From: JBALVO01 sp036961445
Lineage (GTDB): Bacteria; Pseudomonadota; Gammaproteobacteria; Pseudomonadales; Halieaceae
Assembly: GCA_036961445.1 (NCBI GenBank)
Contig: JBALVO010000014.1
Span: 1 to 49,284, forward strand
Direction of reading: 5' to 3'
DNA length: 49,284 nucleotides
Shown: one piece after another, positions 23,423 through 32,779 of the stretch
How positions within the stretch are numbered: the first letter of the stretch is position 1
Layout of the letters: every line of letters starts with the position of its first letter
The notes under the pieces: model-generated
Databases searched by the model: none
What the model was told of the DNA's origin: nothing
What the model saw: only the letters and a program-made list of their open reading frames with translations
Made by a program: the position numbers and the translations under genes

Positions 23423-24313
23423 TCAGCCTGGCACCCTGTCGGTATCACCAAGCTTTACCAGTTCTTCGATAAAAGCCCTGGCCGCACGCGACAGGCTGCG
23501 ACCCCGGTGATAGACAAGACCCAGGGTTCTCTCAATATGCGCGCCACCGACATGCAGTGTGGTTAAAGAGCTATCGCGCATGCTGCTTGGGAGTACCGTC
23601 CAGCCCAGTCCCACAGAAGCCATCATACGCACGGTTTCCAGGTAGTTGGTTGCCATCGATACCTGCAGTTTGAGGCTATGTTGGTCGAACAGGCTTTTGA
23701 CAATCTGTCCCGTGTACGTATTCAGTCCTGGCAAAATGGCGGGGTGGCGGCTAAGGGCCGCAAGATCCAGGTCCGATTGTTGCGCCAGTTCGTGTTCAGT
23801 GTGCACCATAAAGTCCAGTTGATCTCGCCAGATGGGGACGGTTATAAGGCTGGCCTCAGTGGTCGGAGCCAGCGTGACGATTGCGAGTTCAACCTTATTT
23901 TGCATGATTAATTCATAGGCCTGCTCTGAGTCCATGAAGTCAATATCCATGGTCACGTTACTAAAGGTCTTACTGAAAGTACTGAGCATAGGCGGCAACC
24001 GATGGAGGCCGATGTGATGACTGGTGGCGAGGCGTAGCTGGCCACCTACTGTTCCGGCCAGGTCAAGAATAGACTGCTGCGCCGCCCGCAGTTCCTGTTG
24101 CACGGCCTTGGCATGAGGCAATAAGGCTTGTCCTGCCTCGGTGATACTGATATTGCGGCCAATGCGGTCAAATAATTCACAATGCAGTCGCTCCTCAAGT
24201 TGCGCCACTCGTTTGCTGACGGCTGGTTGGCTCAGGTGCAATTTTTCAGCCGCAGATGAAAAGGAGCCAGTCTCCGCTACGAACAGGAAAGCTTTGAGGT
24301 TTTGTGTGTCCAT
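23423..24313 (-). CDS. LysR-type transcriptional regulator next to leuCDB
   Basis: A 296-residue regulator. The winged HTH (about 1-60) contains FLFVAETGSFSSAAEKLHLSQ and PAVSKRVAQLEERLHCELFDR, and the C-terminal effector domain is of the normal LysR type. The TTG further upstream is in frame, but the ATG at 24313 has GGGA 6 bases before it and gives the usual start MDTQNLKAF. Divergent arrangement with leuC is common in Pseudomonas-like bacteria and implies control of leucine synthesis, but the effector is not established. An inverted repeat at 24318 overlaps its own translation start region, so autoregulation is likely. Confidence 0.9.
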   Translation of the reverse strand: MDTQNLKAFLFVAETGSFSSAAEKLHLSQPAVSKRVAQLEERLHCELFDRIGRNISITEAGQALLPHAKAVQQELRAAQQSILDLAGTVGGQLRLATSHHIGLHRLPPMLSTFSKTFSNVTMDIDFMDSEQAYELIMQNKVELAIVTLAPTTEASLITVPIWRDQLDFMVHTEHELAQQSDLDLAALSRHPAILPGLNTYTGQIVKSLFDQHSLKLQVSMATNYLETVRMMASVGLGWTVLPSSMRDSSLTTLHVGGAHIERTLGLVYHRGRSLSRAARAFIEELVKLGDTDRVPG

Positions 24314-24317
24314 ATCT

Positions 24318-24332
24318 ATTCCCAAATGGAAT
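24318..24332. promoter_or_regulatory. Putative LysR operator ATTCC-N5-GGAAT
   Basis: A perfect 5-bp inverted repeat with a 5-base centre fits the T-N11-A pattern of LysR binding sites. It sits 5-19 bases before the LysR start and about 110 bp upstream of leuC, in the shared divergent gap (24314-24441). A second AT-rich half-site region (TTATCAATAGATCAAG) follows near 24360. No leucine-rich leader peptide was seen. Confidence 0.45.
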
Positions 24333-24441
24333 CCATTGAATGAAAATAATAGATTTGAGTTATCAATAGATCAAGCCCATAATTCCGCGCATTATGAGCT
24401 TTACCTGATTTATTCTATTTTACCGTGACTAGAGGTGTCCC

Positions 24442-25860
24442 ATGGCCGGACAAACGCTTTACGATAAATTGTGGCAAAACCACCTGGTGGAGCAGCGCGA
24501 CGATGGTGGCGCGCTGATCTATATCGATCGTCATTTGATTCACGAAGTGACCTCACCCCAGGCTTTTGAAGGACTTCGTCTGGCAGCGCGGCAGCCCTGG
24601 CGCCGAGATGCCAATCTGGCGGTGCCCGATCACAATGTACCTACCGAGCGTGAAGAGCGCAGTGGCGGCGTGGCTGCGATAGCAGATCCCATATCACGAT
24701 TGCAAGTGCAGACCCTCGACGATAACTGCCTGGACTTCGATATTGTCGAATTTCAGATCAATGATATACGCCAGGGTATTGTGCATGTGGTTGGCCCGGA
24801 ACAAGGCGCGACTTTACCGGGTATGACGATTGTCTGTGGTGATTCTCATACATCGACACATGGTGCCCTGGGGGCCCTGGCTCATGGTATCGGCACATCA
24901 GAAGTAGAACATGTGTTGGCCACCCAGTGCCTGATACAGCAAAAAATGAAAAACATGCTGGTGCGGATTGATGGCAGCTTGCAGACCGGCGTCACCGCCA
25001 AGGATGTGGTATTGGCCGTTATTGGCGAGATTGGTACCGCCGGCGGTACCGGTTATGCCATCGAGTTTGGTGGTGAAGTCGTGCGTAATCTCAGCATGGA
25101 AGGTCGCATGACTATGTGCAACATGTCTATAGAAGCCGGTGCGCGCATGGGTATGGTTGCAGTGGATGACACCACCCTGGAGTACGTCAGAGGAAGGCCT
25201 TACGCGCCCAGTGCTGAACTTTGGGATAGGGCCGAAACTGCGTGGCGGGAATTGCACAGTGATGATGATGCTGTGTTCGATCTGGTGGTGGAACTGCGCG
25301 GCGAAGCTATAAAGCCCCAGGTAACCTGGGGTACATCACCTGAAATGGTGTTGCCCGTGGATGGAAAGTTGCCGGATCCGGCAAGCATGGACAATGACTC
25401 CCAGCGCGAGGCCACAGAGCGGGCGCTGCAATACATGGGTTTGCAGCCAGGTATGGCAATCACCGATATCAAGCCAGATCGGGTTTTTATCGGTTCGTGC
25501 ACTAATTCGCGGATCGAAGACCTGAGGGCTGCGGCCGCTGTGGTTAAAGGTCGGCATGTGGCCGAGTCGGTGAAACAGGCGCTGGTAGTGCCAGGTTCCG
25601 GGAAGGTTAAAAAACAAGCCGAGGACGAGGGTCTGGATAAGATCTTTCTGCAAGCGGGTATGGAATGGCGTGAGCCGGGATGCTCTATGTGCCTGGCGAT
25701 GAACGCCGATAAATTAGGTGCAGGGGAGCACTGTGCCTCTACCTCCAACCGTAATTTTGAGGGTCGCCAGGGTTTTGGCGGGCGCACCCATTTGGTCAGT
25801 CCGGCGATGGCAGCGGCGGCGGCAGTGGCCGGGCATTTTGTCGATGTACGTGACTGGTAG
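24442..25860 (+). CDS. leuC: 3-isopropylmalate dehydratase, large subunit
   Basis: A 472-residue aconitase-family subunit which, with LeuD, converts 2-isopropylmalate to 3-isopropylmalate in leucine synthesis. The three cysteines that bind the [4Fe-4S] cluster are C353 (GSCTNSRIEDL), C414 and C417 (EPGCSMCLAMN). The N-terminal MAGQTLYDKLW and CGDSHTSTHGA are standard. An AGAGG SD lies 6 bases before the ATG. It is the first gene of the operon leuC-leuD-leuB-asd, with 12-, 15- and 31-bp gaps. Confidence 0.97.
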   Translation: MAGQTLYDKLWQNHLVEQRDDGGALIYIDRHLIHEVTSPQAFEGLRLAARQPWRRDANLAVPDHNVPTEREERSGGVAAIADPISRLQVQTLDDNCLDFDIVEFQINDIRQGIVHVVGPEQGATLPGMTIVCGDSHTSTHGALGALAHGIGTSEVEHVLATQCLIQQKMKNMLVRIDGSLQTGVTAKDVVLAVIGEIGTAGGTGYAIEFGGEVVRNLSMEGRMTMCNMSIEAGARMGMVAVDDTTLEYVRGRPYAPSAELWDRAETAWRELHSDDDAVFDLVVELRGEAIKPQVTWGTSPEMVLPVDGKLPDPASMDNDSQREATERALQYMGLQPGMAITDIKPDRVFIGSCTNSRIEDLRAAAAVVKGRHVAESVKQALVVPGSGKVKKQAEDEGLDKIFLQAGMEWREPGCSMCLAMNADKLGAGEHCASTSNRNFEGRQGFGGRTHLVSPAMAAAAAVAGHFVDVRDW

Positions 25861-25872
25861 GAGACGATAATT

Positions 25873-26520
25873 ATGAAGAGCTTTACCGTAATGCAAGGTC
25901 TGGTGGCGCCGATGGATCGAGCCAATGTGGATACCGACCTGATCATTCCCAAGCAGTTTCTGAAATCCATAAAGCGCAGTGGTTTTGGCCCCAACCTGTT
26001 TGATGAATTACGCTACCTGGACGAGGGACAGCCCGGGGAAGATTGCAGCGCACGCCCGCTCAACAACGATTTCCCCTTGAATCATCCGCGTTATCACGGG
26101 GCTGCTGTGTTATTGGCTCGAGAAAATTTTGGCTGTGGCTCCAGTCGCGAGCACGCACCCTGGGCATTGGAGGATTTTGGTTTTCGTTGCATTATCGCGC
26201 CGAGTTTCGCTGATATTTTCTATAACAACTGTTTCAAAAACGGGGTGTTGCCTATCGCTCTGGACACTGCTGTGGTGGAGCGCTTATTTCAGGAAATGTA
26301 CGACAGCGAAGGCTATCAGCTGAGTATCGATCTGCCACAACAGCGGGTGCGGACCCCGGGCGGCGAAGAGTTTGGATTTGAGGTAGATGAGTTTCGCAAG
26401 CACTGTTTGGTCAACGGCCTGGACGATATAGGTCTCACTCTGGAAAGTGCTGATGCCATTCGCAACTACGAGCTGAACTGGCGTGAACAATCGCCATGGC
26501 TGTTTGATGTTATTAAATAA
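25873..26520 (+). CDS. leuD: 3-isopropylmalate dehydratase, small subunit
   Basis: A 215-residue partner of LeuC that forms the swivelling domain with substrate-binding residues. It begins MKSFTVMQGLVAPMDRANVD and carries the family motif NFGCGSSREHAPWAL (about 85-99). Length and ending are typical. An AGGAG SD lies about 9 bases upstream. It is the second gene of the leucine operon. Confidence 0.96.
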   Translation: MKSFTVMQGLVAPMDRANVDTDLIIPKQFLKSIKRSGFGPNLFDELRYLDEGQPGEDCSARPLNNDFPLNHPRYHGAAVLLARENFGCGSSREHAPWALEDFGFRCIIAPSFADIFYNNCFKNGVLPIALDTAVVERLFQEMYDSEGYQLSIDLPQQRVRTPGGEEFGFEVDEFRKHCLVNGLDDIGLTLESADAIRNYELNWREQSPWLFDVIK

Positions 26521-26535
26521 AGAGGATTAGGGCGC

Positions 26536-27615
26536 GTGTCAAAAAAAATACTGGTATTACCCGGCGATTATATCGGGCCGGAGGTTGTAGCGGAGGCGGT
26601 CAAGGTATTGGCGTTGGTGAATACCCGGTTCAGCCTGGATCTTGAGCTGGAGTATGCCCTGCTGGGTGGCGCCGCTATTGATGCATGCGGAGTGCCTTTG
26701 CCGGATGAAACCCTGGCGCGTGCCAAAGGGGCTGATGCCATATTGCTGGGGGCAGTGGGTGGCCCCAAATGGGATGACGTAGAACGACACCTGCGGCCGG
26801 AGCGCGGCCTGTTGGGTATTCGATCCGAATTGGCATTGTTCGGCAACTTGCGCCCCGCGATCTTGTACCCCCAGTTGGCCGACGCATCCAGCCTTAAGCC
26901 GGAACTGGTCGCTGGACTGGATATCCTGATAGTACGTGAACTCACCGGTGGCATTTACTTTGGCGAGCCCCGGGGTATCCGGACATTGGAGAACGGTGAG
27001 CGCGAGGGCTTTAATACCTATGTATACCGCGAGTCGGAAATACGCAGGATTGCCCATCTGGCATTTTCGCTGGCGCGCAAGCGCGATAAACGGGTGTGCT
27101 CTGTGGATAAATCCAATGTTCTGGAAGTGACTATGTTGTGGCGTGAAGTCATGGAGGAAGTGAGTAAGGAGTATCCCGACGTCGCTCTTACGCATATTTA
27201 TGTAGACAATGCCGCCATGCAACTGGTCATGGCGCCGAAGCAGTTTGATGTTGTTGTGACAGGCAACATGTTTGGTGACATTTTGTCAGATGCCGCGGCC
27301 ATGCTTACCGGATCGATCGGAATGTTACCGTCTGCGTCGCTGGATCAGCAGGGGCGCGGCATGTATGAGCCCTGCCACGGTACAGCCCCGGATATAGCCG
27401 GGCAGGGTAAGGCCAACCCTTTGGCAACCATATTATCGGTTGCCATGATGCTGCGTTATACCCTGGCTAGCCCCGAAGCGGCCGAGGCGATTGAGCAAGC
27501 CGTGAGCACGGTATTGGACCAGGGGCTGCGCACGCCGGATATTTTTTCCGCAGGCCAGCGCCTGGTTTCAACCACAGAAATGGGCGATGCGGTAGTCGCC
27601 ATCCTACAAGCCTGA
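26536..27615 (+). CDS. leuB: 3-isopropylmalate dehydrogenase
   Basis: A 359-residue NAD-dependent enzyme that oxidises and decarboxylates 3-isopropylmalate. It starts at GTG with AGAGGA 9 bases upstream. The motif ELTGGIYFGEPRG, the catalytic Tyr/Lys regions (NTYVYRESEIRRIAH; SVDKSNVL) and GNMFGDILSDAAA are typical. The N-terminal nucleotide-facing loop reads LPGDYIGPE rather than the usual LPGDGIGPE, so Tyr12 replaces Gly; it is probably neutral but can be checked. Third gene of the leucine operon. Confidence 0.96.
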   Translation: MSKKILVLPGDYIGPEVVAEAVKVLALVNTRFSLDLELEYALLGGAAIDACGVPLPDETLARAKGADAILLGAVGGPKWDDVERHLRPERGLLGIRSELALFGNLRPAILYPQLADASSLKPELVAGLDILIVRELTGGIYFGEPRGIRTLENGEREGFNTYVYRESEIRRIAHLAFSLARKRDKRVCSVDKSNVLEVTMLWREVMEEVSKEYPDVALTHIYVDNAAMQLVMAPKQFDVVVTGNMFGDILSDAAAMLTGSIGMLPSASLDQQGRGMYEPCHGTAPDIAGQGKANPLATILSVAMMLRYTLASPEAAEAIEQAVSTVLDQGLRTPDIFSAGQRLVSTTEMGDAVVAILQA

Positions 27616-27646
27616 AGTCTAAATTTGATATTTGCGAGAAACATAA

Positions 27647-28672
27647 ATGAGTGAGTTATATGATGTTGCGGTAGTTGGTGCCACCGGCGCGGTCGGTGAG
27701 GCTATGATCTCAATTTTGGAAGAACGCAACTTTCCTGTGGGTAAGCTTTACGCGCTGGCCAGCAGTCGCTCCGCCGGAAAAACCATTATGTTTAACGGTA
27801 AAACGGTAAAAGTGACTGATCTGGCCGAGTTTGATTTCTCCCAGGCACACATTGGACTGTTTTCCGCAGGCGGCAGCATCTCAGCGGAGTTTGCCCCCAA
27901 GGCGGCCGCTGCTGGTTGCGTGGTGATAGATAACACCTCCCACTTTCGCCAGCACGAGGACATTCCGTTAATCGTACCAGAGGTGAATATCGAGGCCCTG
28001 GCCGGTTATACCGCGCGCAATATAATTGCTAACCCAAACTGCTCGACGATCCAGATGTTGGTGGCGCTCAAACCTATCTATGACGCCGTGGGTATCGAGC
28101 GTATCAATGTGGCGACTTATCAGGCAGTGTCTGGCACCGGTAATGACGCTGTCAAAGAGCTGGCGGGGCAAACGGCCAGTCTGCTCAATGGCAAGCAAGC
28201 CGAATGTGAGGTCTATCCGAAACAGATTGCCTTTAACGTGTTGCCTCATATTGATACCTTTGAGGACAACGGCTACACCCGCGAGGAGATGAAGATGGTC
28301 TGGGAGACCCAGAAAATCTTTGCCGACGCCAGTATCCAGGTTAACCCTACCTGTGTCAGGGTGCCGGTCTTTTTTGGCCACTCTGAGGCCGTACATGTGG
28401 AGACTGTCGACAAGATTACGGCACAGGAAGCTCGCGCCCTACTGGAGATGGCGCCGGGTGTGGTGGTGATGGATGAGCGCGAAGATGGTGGTTATCCCAC
28501 GCCTGTCAGCGACTCCGCTGGTGCCGATGCGGTATTCGTTGGCAGGATTCGGGAGGATATATCGCACCCACGGGGTCTGGATTTATGGGTAGTGGCGGAT
28601 AATGTGCGTAAGGGAGCTGCGCTAAATAGTGTGCAAATTGCCGAGAGCTTGATATCAACCTACCTTGATTAA
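27647..28672 (+). CDS. asd: Aspartate-semialdehyde dehydrogenase
   Basis: A 341-residue NADPH-dependent enzyme that reduces aspartyl phosphate to the semialdehyde, the branch point for lysine, methionine, threonine and diaminopimelate. Visible are the Rossmann motif VVGATGAVGEAM, the catalytic C132 in ANPNCSTIQ, and the substrate-site segment CVRVPVFFGHSEAVHVE. It follows leuB by 31 bp with a weak SD, so it is probably part of the leu transcript. The arrangement leuB-asd-fimV is common in Pseudomonas relatives. No terminator was seen before fimV. Confidence 0.96.
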   Translation: MSELYDVAVVGATGAVGEAMISILEERNFPVGKLYALASSRSAGKTIMFNGKTVKVTDLAEFDFSQAHIGLFSAGGSISAEFAPKAAAAGCVVIDNTSHFRQHEDIPLIVPEVNIEALAGYTARNIIANPNCSTIQMLVALKPIYDAVGIERINVATYQAVSGTGNDAVKELAGQTASLLNGKQAECEVYPKQIAFNVLPHIDTFEDNGYTREEMKMVWETQKIFADASIQVNPTCVRVPVFFGHSEAVHVETVDKITAQEARALLEMAPGVVVMDEREDGGYPTPVSDSAGADAVFVGRIREDISHPRGLDLWVVADNVRKGAALNSVQIAESLISTYLD

Positions 28673-28734
28673 TGTCGATATATCACAGATACTTGGGGCA
28701 ATATTCAGGTTGTGGCAAGTGCATGAAGGCGCTT

Positions 28735-28747
28735 TAAGTATTACTTA
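28735..28747. promoter_or_regulatory. Palindrome TAAGTA-T-TACTTA upstream of fimV
   Basis: A perfect 13-base palindrome with one central base lies in the 202-bp gap between asd and fimV, about 130 bp before the fimV start. It may be an operator. The rest of the gap shows no gene and no strong promoter. Confidence 0.35.
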
Positions 28748-28874
28748 CACACAATAGTGCAAGTGTCTGTAGGGGCTGGAGTTTTCAAGCGCTGTACTGG
28801 TAGCATTCTGAATAAGTGGTCGATTCAGGGGAGGTCGACTTAAGATTAAGCAGAAAGAATAATAAGGGACCGGT

Positions 28875-31214
28875 ATGGCTCGTAAGTTTGCTGCTGTTGT
28901 TTTCTCGCTGGGATGTCTGCAGGCGAGTTCGGTGATGGCCTTGGGCCTCGGCGAACTGACACTGGATTCATTTTTGAATGAACCGTTAGACGCCAGGGTT
29001 GATCTATTAAATACTGACGATCTGCATGCAGATGAAATCAAGGTTCGTCTGGCGACCAAGGACGACTTTGATAAACTGGGCGTTGATCGCGCCTATTTTC
29101 TGACCAGTATTAAATTCGAGATAACCACTGATGAGCGCGGGCAAGCGGTGCTTGTTATGTCCTCAGATGATCCCGTACTGGAGCCTTATCTCGATATTAT
29201 CGTAGAGGCCCGATGGCCCTCTGGTCGTTTGCTGCGCGAATATACCGTGCTGGTCGACCCCCCCGTATTTGACGACAGCGCACCGGTCATTTCGGCCAGT
29301 GAGCGGGTCGCTGAAGTTGAGGGATTACCTGCTCCAGTAAAAAAAACACCCGATCCGGCAGCGACCAAAAGTAGCGGTACCCACGTCGATGTAAAAAAAT
29401 CCGGTCTGGCCCCCGGTGAGATGCCAGACCGCGACTACAATGCCGCGGCATCCCCCACACCCATTTCCGGTAGTCGCTACATGGTGCATCGCGATGACAC
29501 TTTGTGGGAGATCGCGATGCAGGGTAAGCCGGCCGGGGCCTCCGTGCACCAGACCATGCTGGATATACAGCGCCTTAACCCCAAAGCTTTTATCGGCGGT
29601 AACATAAATCGCGTCAAGGCGGGTTACATTATTTATTTGCCGGCTTCTGGCGATATAAGTTCAGCCGACCTGGCCACAGCCCTTGCGGAAGTGAGTCAGC
29701 AAAATGAAGACTGGCGACAGGGTCGGGCGTCACAGCCCTCTTCCGGTAGTGGACCATCGCTGCGTATCTCCGCAGAGGTTGAGGAGTCAGCTGATAGTGG
29801 CAGCGATGCCACTGCGACAGATCGACAGGTTGGTGCCAGCGCAGCGACCATGGAAGAAGCTGCAAAAGACGGATTAGAGAATGCGGAGCAGGGCGAGCGC
29901 CTCGCTGCGATGGAGCAGCAGTTGCAGACGCTGCAGCGTATAGTAACTTTGAAAGATGACCAGATTGCCGCACTACAAAATGCGCTTGCAGAAGCGGGTG
30001 GTTCCGCAGATTTGGAAGCCGTTGCAGACACGGCGACCGCAGATAGCGCAATGGCCGATAGCGAAGCAGAGGGTGACTTTGGTTCAGCTCCTGATGAATT
30101 GGAAGCGGTCGATGCTATAACAGAAGCTGAAGCTGGCGATGAACAAGCTGCCACTGTTACAGCGGAAATGACCGAACAAGAACCGGTAACTGCGGTAGCG
30201 GTCGCGCCACAACCCGAAGCCCCCGCAGAAGTGACGCCCCCGGCTGCCAAGCCTGTGCCAGCTGAACAAAGCGGCGGCTTCATGAGTTACATAATGTATA
30301 TTCTGGGCGCCATTATATTGGCCGTCCTGGGCTTTGTTTTCATGCGCCGTCGCGGTGAGGACAGCGAAGATACGGTGACGGCTGCGCCTGCCCCGGACGT
30401 GTTTGCAAATGTACAGTTGAAAGATCAGAAGTTGGAAGTAGAGACGCCAGCGGAGCCTGCTGCAGAAGTGCCGGAGGCAGTGGCGGAATTGGATCTTGAA
30501 GATTCCATGGTGACGGCTGAAGAGGAACCGTCCCTGCCGTCGCGAGACAATCGCGGCTATGGTGAGCACAAGCACGATGAGTATGCCTCTGATGTAGATT
30601 CCGGAGATGCTCTGGCCGAGGCTGATATCTACATAGCCTATGGTCGTTACCCGCAAGCGATTGACTTGCTCAATAACGCCATTGTTAGCGAACCTGGCAA
30701 CCCTGCCTACCGCCTGAAATTGCTGGAAATGCATGCAGAGATGGGCGACCGACCAGCTGCGATGCAACAGTTTTCTGAGCTACAGGCGATTGGCGAGCCC
30801 TCGAGTCTGGCGCGGGCAGAGGCTGTACTGGCTGATCTGTCCGCAGCAGCGCCCATCGCAAGCAGCGAGCCGGCAGTAGATGCGCCTGACGATTTGGATG
30901 CAGGTACTGAAGCATTGCTGGATACCGACTTTAGTGGTCTGGAAATCGAGGAGCTGACTGCGGCAGGAGATGAAGAAGATGACCTGGATCTATCAGCTGA
31001 TTTCGCCGACAGTGATTTGGCGCTTGACACAGATCATGAGGATCTGGTGATAGCTGCCGACAGTAACGGTATGTCTACCAAGCTCGATCTTGCTCGTGCC
31101 TACCTGGATATGGGTGACGATGATGGTGCGCGTCAAATTCTGGAAGAAGTGGCGGCAGAAGGCACTGACGAACTCAAGGCGGAGGCCCGCGAGCTGCTAG
31201 AGCGCATTGGCTAA
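28875..31214 (+). CDS. fimV: FimV-family polar hub protein with TPR-like region
   Basis: A 779-residue inner-membrane protein that organises type IV pili and cell-pole proteins in Pseudomonas. In order: signal peptide (1-22), the FimV N-terminal domain (LGLGELTLDSFLNEPLDARV and on to about 130), a LysM-like peptidoglycan-binding motif (YMVHRDDTLWEIAMQ, about 199-213), a coiled coil (about 337-375), a transmembrane helix (about 467-490) with the RRRGED stop-transfer end, a TPR-like segment (about 575-640, YIAYGRYPQAIDLLNNAI) and the conserved C-terminal FimV box (735-779, LDLARAYLDMGDDDGARQIL). The acidic, Ala-rich linkers are normal for the family. An AGGGA SD precedes the ATG. Confidence 0.93.
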   Translation: MARKFAAVVFSLGCLQASSVMALGLGELTLDSFLNEPLDARVDLLNTDDLHADEIKVRLATKDDFDKLGVDRAYFLTSIKFEITTDERGQAVLVMSSDDPVLEPYLDIIVEARWPSGRLLREYTVLVDPPVFDDSAPVISASERVAEVEGLPAPVKKTPDPAATKSSGTHVDVKKSGLAPGEMPDRDYNAAASPTPISGSRYMVHRDDTLWEIAMQGKPAGASVHQTMLDIQRLNPKAFIGGNINRVKAGYIIYLPASGDISSADLATALAEVSQQNEDWRQGRASQPSSGSGPSLRISAEVEESADSGSDATATDRQVGASAATMEEAAKDGLENAEQGERLAAMEQQLQTLQRIVTLKDDQIAALQNALAEAGGSADLEAVADTATADSAMADSEAEGDFGSAPDELEAVDAITEAEAGDEQAATVTAEMTEQEPVTAVAVAPQPEAPAEVTPPAAKPVPAEQSGGFMSYIMYILGAIILAVLGFVFMRRRGEDSEDTVTAAPAPDVFANVQLKDQKLEVETPAEPAAEVPEAVAELDLEDSMVTAEEEPSLPSRDNRGYGEHKHDEYASDVDSGDALAEADIYIAYGRYPQAIDLLNNAIVSEPGNPAYRLKLLEMHAEMGDRPAAMQQFSELQAIGEPSSLARAEAVLADLSAAAPIASSEPAVDAPDDLDAGTEALLDTDFSGLEIEELTAAGDEEDDLDLSADFADSDLALDTDHEDLVIAADSNGMSTKLDLARAYLDMGDDDGARQILEEVAAEGTDELKAEARELLERIG

Positions 31215-32052
31215 TACCCCGTTCTCTCCCGACCCGCTCCCGGCGGGTAGCAAAGTAGCCTGTCGTATCGAGTACGAGGGTACCCACTATAGTGGCTGGC
31301 AAGCCCAGCCGCACCTGGATGTTCAGACTGTGCAGGAAAAACTGGAAACAGCCCTTGGCGCTGTGGCTTGCACAGATGTGCGCGTGCATTGCGCTGGCCG
31401 GACGGACACTGGCGTTCATGGTTATGCCCAGATTATCCACTTTGAAGCACCGGTGCAGCGCAGTTGCAAAGCCTGGGTTTTGGGCGGTAATGCCAACTTA
31501 CCCTTTGATATACGTGTGCACTGGGCGGTGCCGGTCGCCGCTGACTTTCATGCGCGTTTTTCGGCACAGGCACGGCGCTACCGCTATATTATAGCCAACA
31601 CGCTGGTGCGCCCGGCTTTGTTGTCAGCCCAGCTGACGTGGCAGCGCAGACCCTTGGACGAGACAGCAATGCACCGGGCCGCGCAGAGCCTGCTGGGAGA
31701 GTGCGACTTCAGTGCGTTTCGCGCCGCAGCGTGTCAGTCAAAAACGCCTATGCGCAATGTGCATTCGATTGATGTCTGGCGTCAGGGTGAGCTGGTTATT
31801 GTGGACATCAAGGCCAATGCTTTTTTACATCATATGGTAAGAAATATAGCCGGATCCTTGATGGCCGTAGGTACTGGGCGCAAGGCGACCGCGTGGATTG
31901 GTGAACTGCTGGCCGGGCGCGATCGCACGGTCGCTGCAGAAACTGCAGCGCCTCATGGCTTGTATCTGGTGGAAGTGGATTACCCGCCGGTATTCGGCCT
32001 GCCACAAACGCACTGCGGACCGCTATTTCTGGGTACTAATCGGCCTATTTGA
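31207..32052 (+). CDS. truA: tRNA pseudouridine(38-40) synthase
   Basis: A 281-residue enzyme that makes pseudouridine at positions 38-40 of tRNA anticodon arms. The catalytic Asp is D67 in CAGRTDTGVHGYAQ, and KANAFLHHMVRNIAGSLM near residue 205 is the conserved RNA-binding loop. The start appears to be TTG at 31207, overlapping fimV by 8 bp; no ATG is available nearby. The fimV-truA-trpF order is the normal one in this lineage. Confidence 0.94.
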   Translation: MANTPFSPDPLPAGSKVACRIEYEGTHYSGWQAQPHLDVQTVQEKLETALGAVACTDVRVHCAGRTDTGVHGYAQIIHFEAPVQRSCKAWVLGGNANLPFDIRVHWAVPVAADFHARFSAQARRYRYIIANTLVRPALLSAQLTWQRRPLDETAMHRAAQSLLGECDFSAFRAAACQSKTPMRNVHSIDVWRQGELVIVDIKANAFLHHMVRNIAGSLMAVGTGRKATAWIGELLAGRDRTVAAETAAPHGLYLVEVDYPPVFGLPQTHCGPLFLGTNRPI

Positions 32053-32128
32053 AGCGCTCACCATACAGACAGCGCAGCGCGTAATCTGCTATTATTCGTC
32101 CCTTGTTTTTCGCCAGTAAACAGACCCA

Positions 32129-32779
32129 GTGACCCAGACACGTATCAAAATTTGCGGTATCACCAATCCCGAAGATGCCCTGGTGGCCGTGGCCAATGGT
32201 GTGGATGCTATTGGTCTGGTGTTCTATGCCAGGAGTCCAAGGGGCGTCACGATGGAGCAGGCGCAACGCATTGTCGCGGTTGTGCCACCCTTTGTCACCG
32301 TGGTGGCGCTGTTTGTCGATGAACTGCCTGAGGTCATCACTCGTATAATCGAAGGTGTGCAGGTAGACCTGATCCAGTTCCACGGCGAAGAGTCGCCGGA
32401 TTTTTGCCAGCAATTCAGCCGACCCTGGGTCAAGGCCTTACGTGTTCGTCCGGACACCAATATCGAGGAGGCCTGTCGCAGTTACCAGGGCGCACGGGGT
32501 GTACTGTTGGATAGTTGGAAGGAAGGGGTTCCTGGAGGTACTGGCAACACATTCGACTGGCAACTTGCTGCGCGCCAGCTATCTCTGCCAGTGGTTCTCG
32601 CCGGAGGATTGCACGCAGACAACGTCGGTGACGCGATAATGCGCTTACGACCCGTGGCGGTGGATGTTAGCGGCGGGGTGGAAAAATCGCCCGGTCTGAA
32701 AGATGCGGGAAAAATACAACGATTTATTGCGGCCGTGCGCGCTGCAGATCAACAGTTGGATGGATTGTGTAATGACTAG
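32129..32779 (+). CDS. trpF: Phosphoribosylanthranilate isomerase
   Basis: A 216-residue (beta/alpha)8-barrel enzyme of tryptophan synthesis that isomerises phosphoribosylanthranilate to CdRP. The general base and acid are C9 (KICGIT) and D128 (LLDSWKEG), matching C7 and D126 of the Thermotoga enzyme. GTG start, weak SD. Its end overlaps the trpB start by 8 bp. Confidence 0.95.
   Translation: MTQTRIKICGITNPEDALVAVANGVDAIGLVFYARSPRGVTMEQAQRIVAVVPPFVTVVALFVDELPEVITRIIEGVQVDLIQFHGEESPDFCQQFSRPWVKALRVRPDTNIEEACRSYQGARGVLLDSWKEGVPGGTGNTFDWQLAARQLSLPVVLAGGLHADNVGDAIMRLRPVAVDVSGGVEKSPGLKDAGKIQRFIAAVRAADQQLDGLCND

Noticed and set aside
23405..23445. GTGCCGAGG/CCTGGCAC hairpin between the thioesterase and LysR genes as a terminator
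   Set aside because: The stem has a bulge, part of it codes for the LysR C-terminus, and no T-tract follows.
25200..25994. A 264-codon open frame on the minus strand across leuC and leuD
   Set aside because: It is antisense to two clear genes, shows no domain and has the composition expected of a shadow frame.
28711..28727. A sigma-54-like sequence TGGCAAGTGCATGAA upstream of fimV
   Set aside because: The -12 part does not match TTGC at the right distance; only the GG half is good.
30084..30767. A 227-codon open frame on the minus strand inside fimV
   Set aside because: It is a by-product of the acidic, Ala-rich linker of FimV and has no recognisable features or SD.
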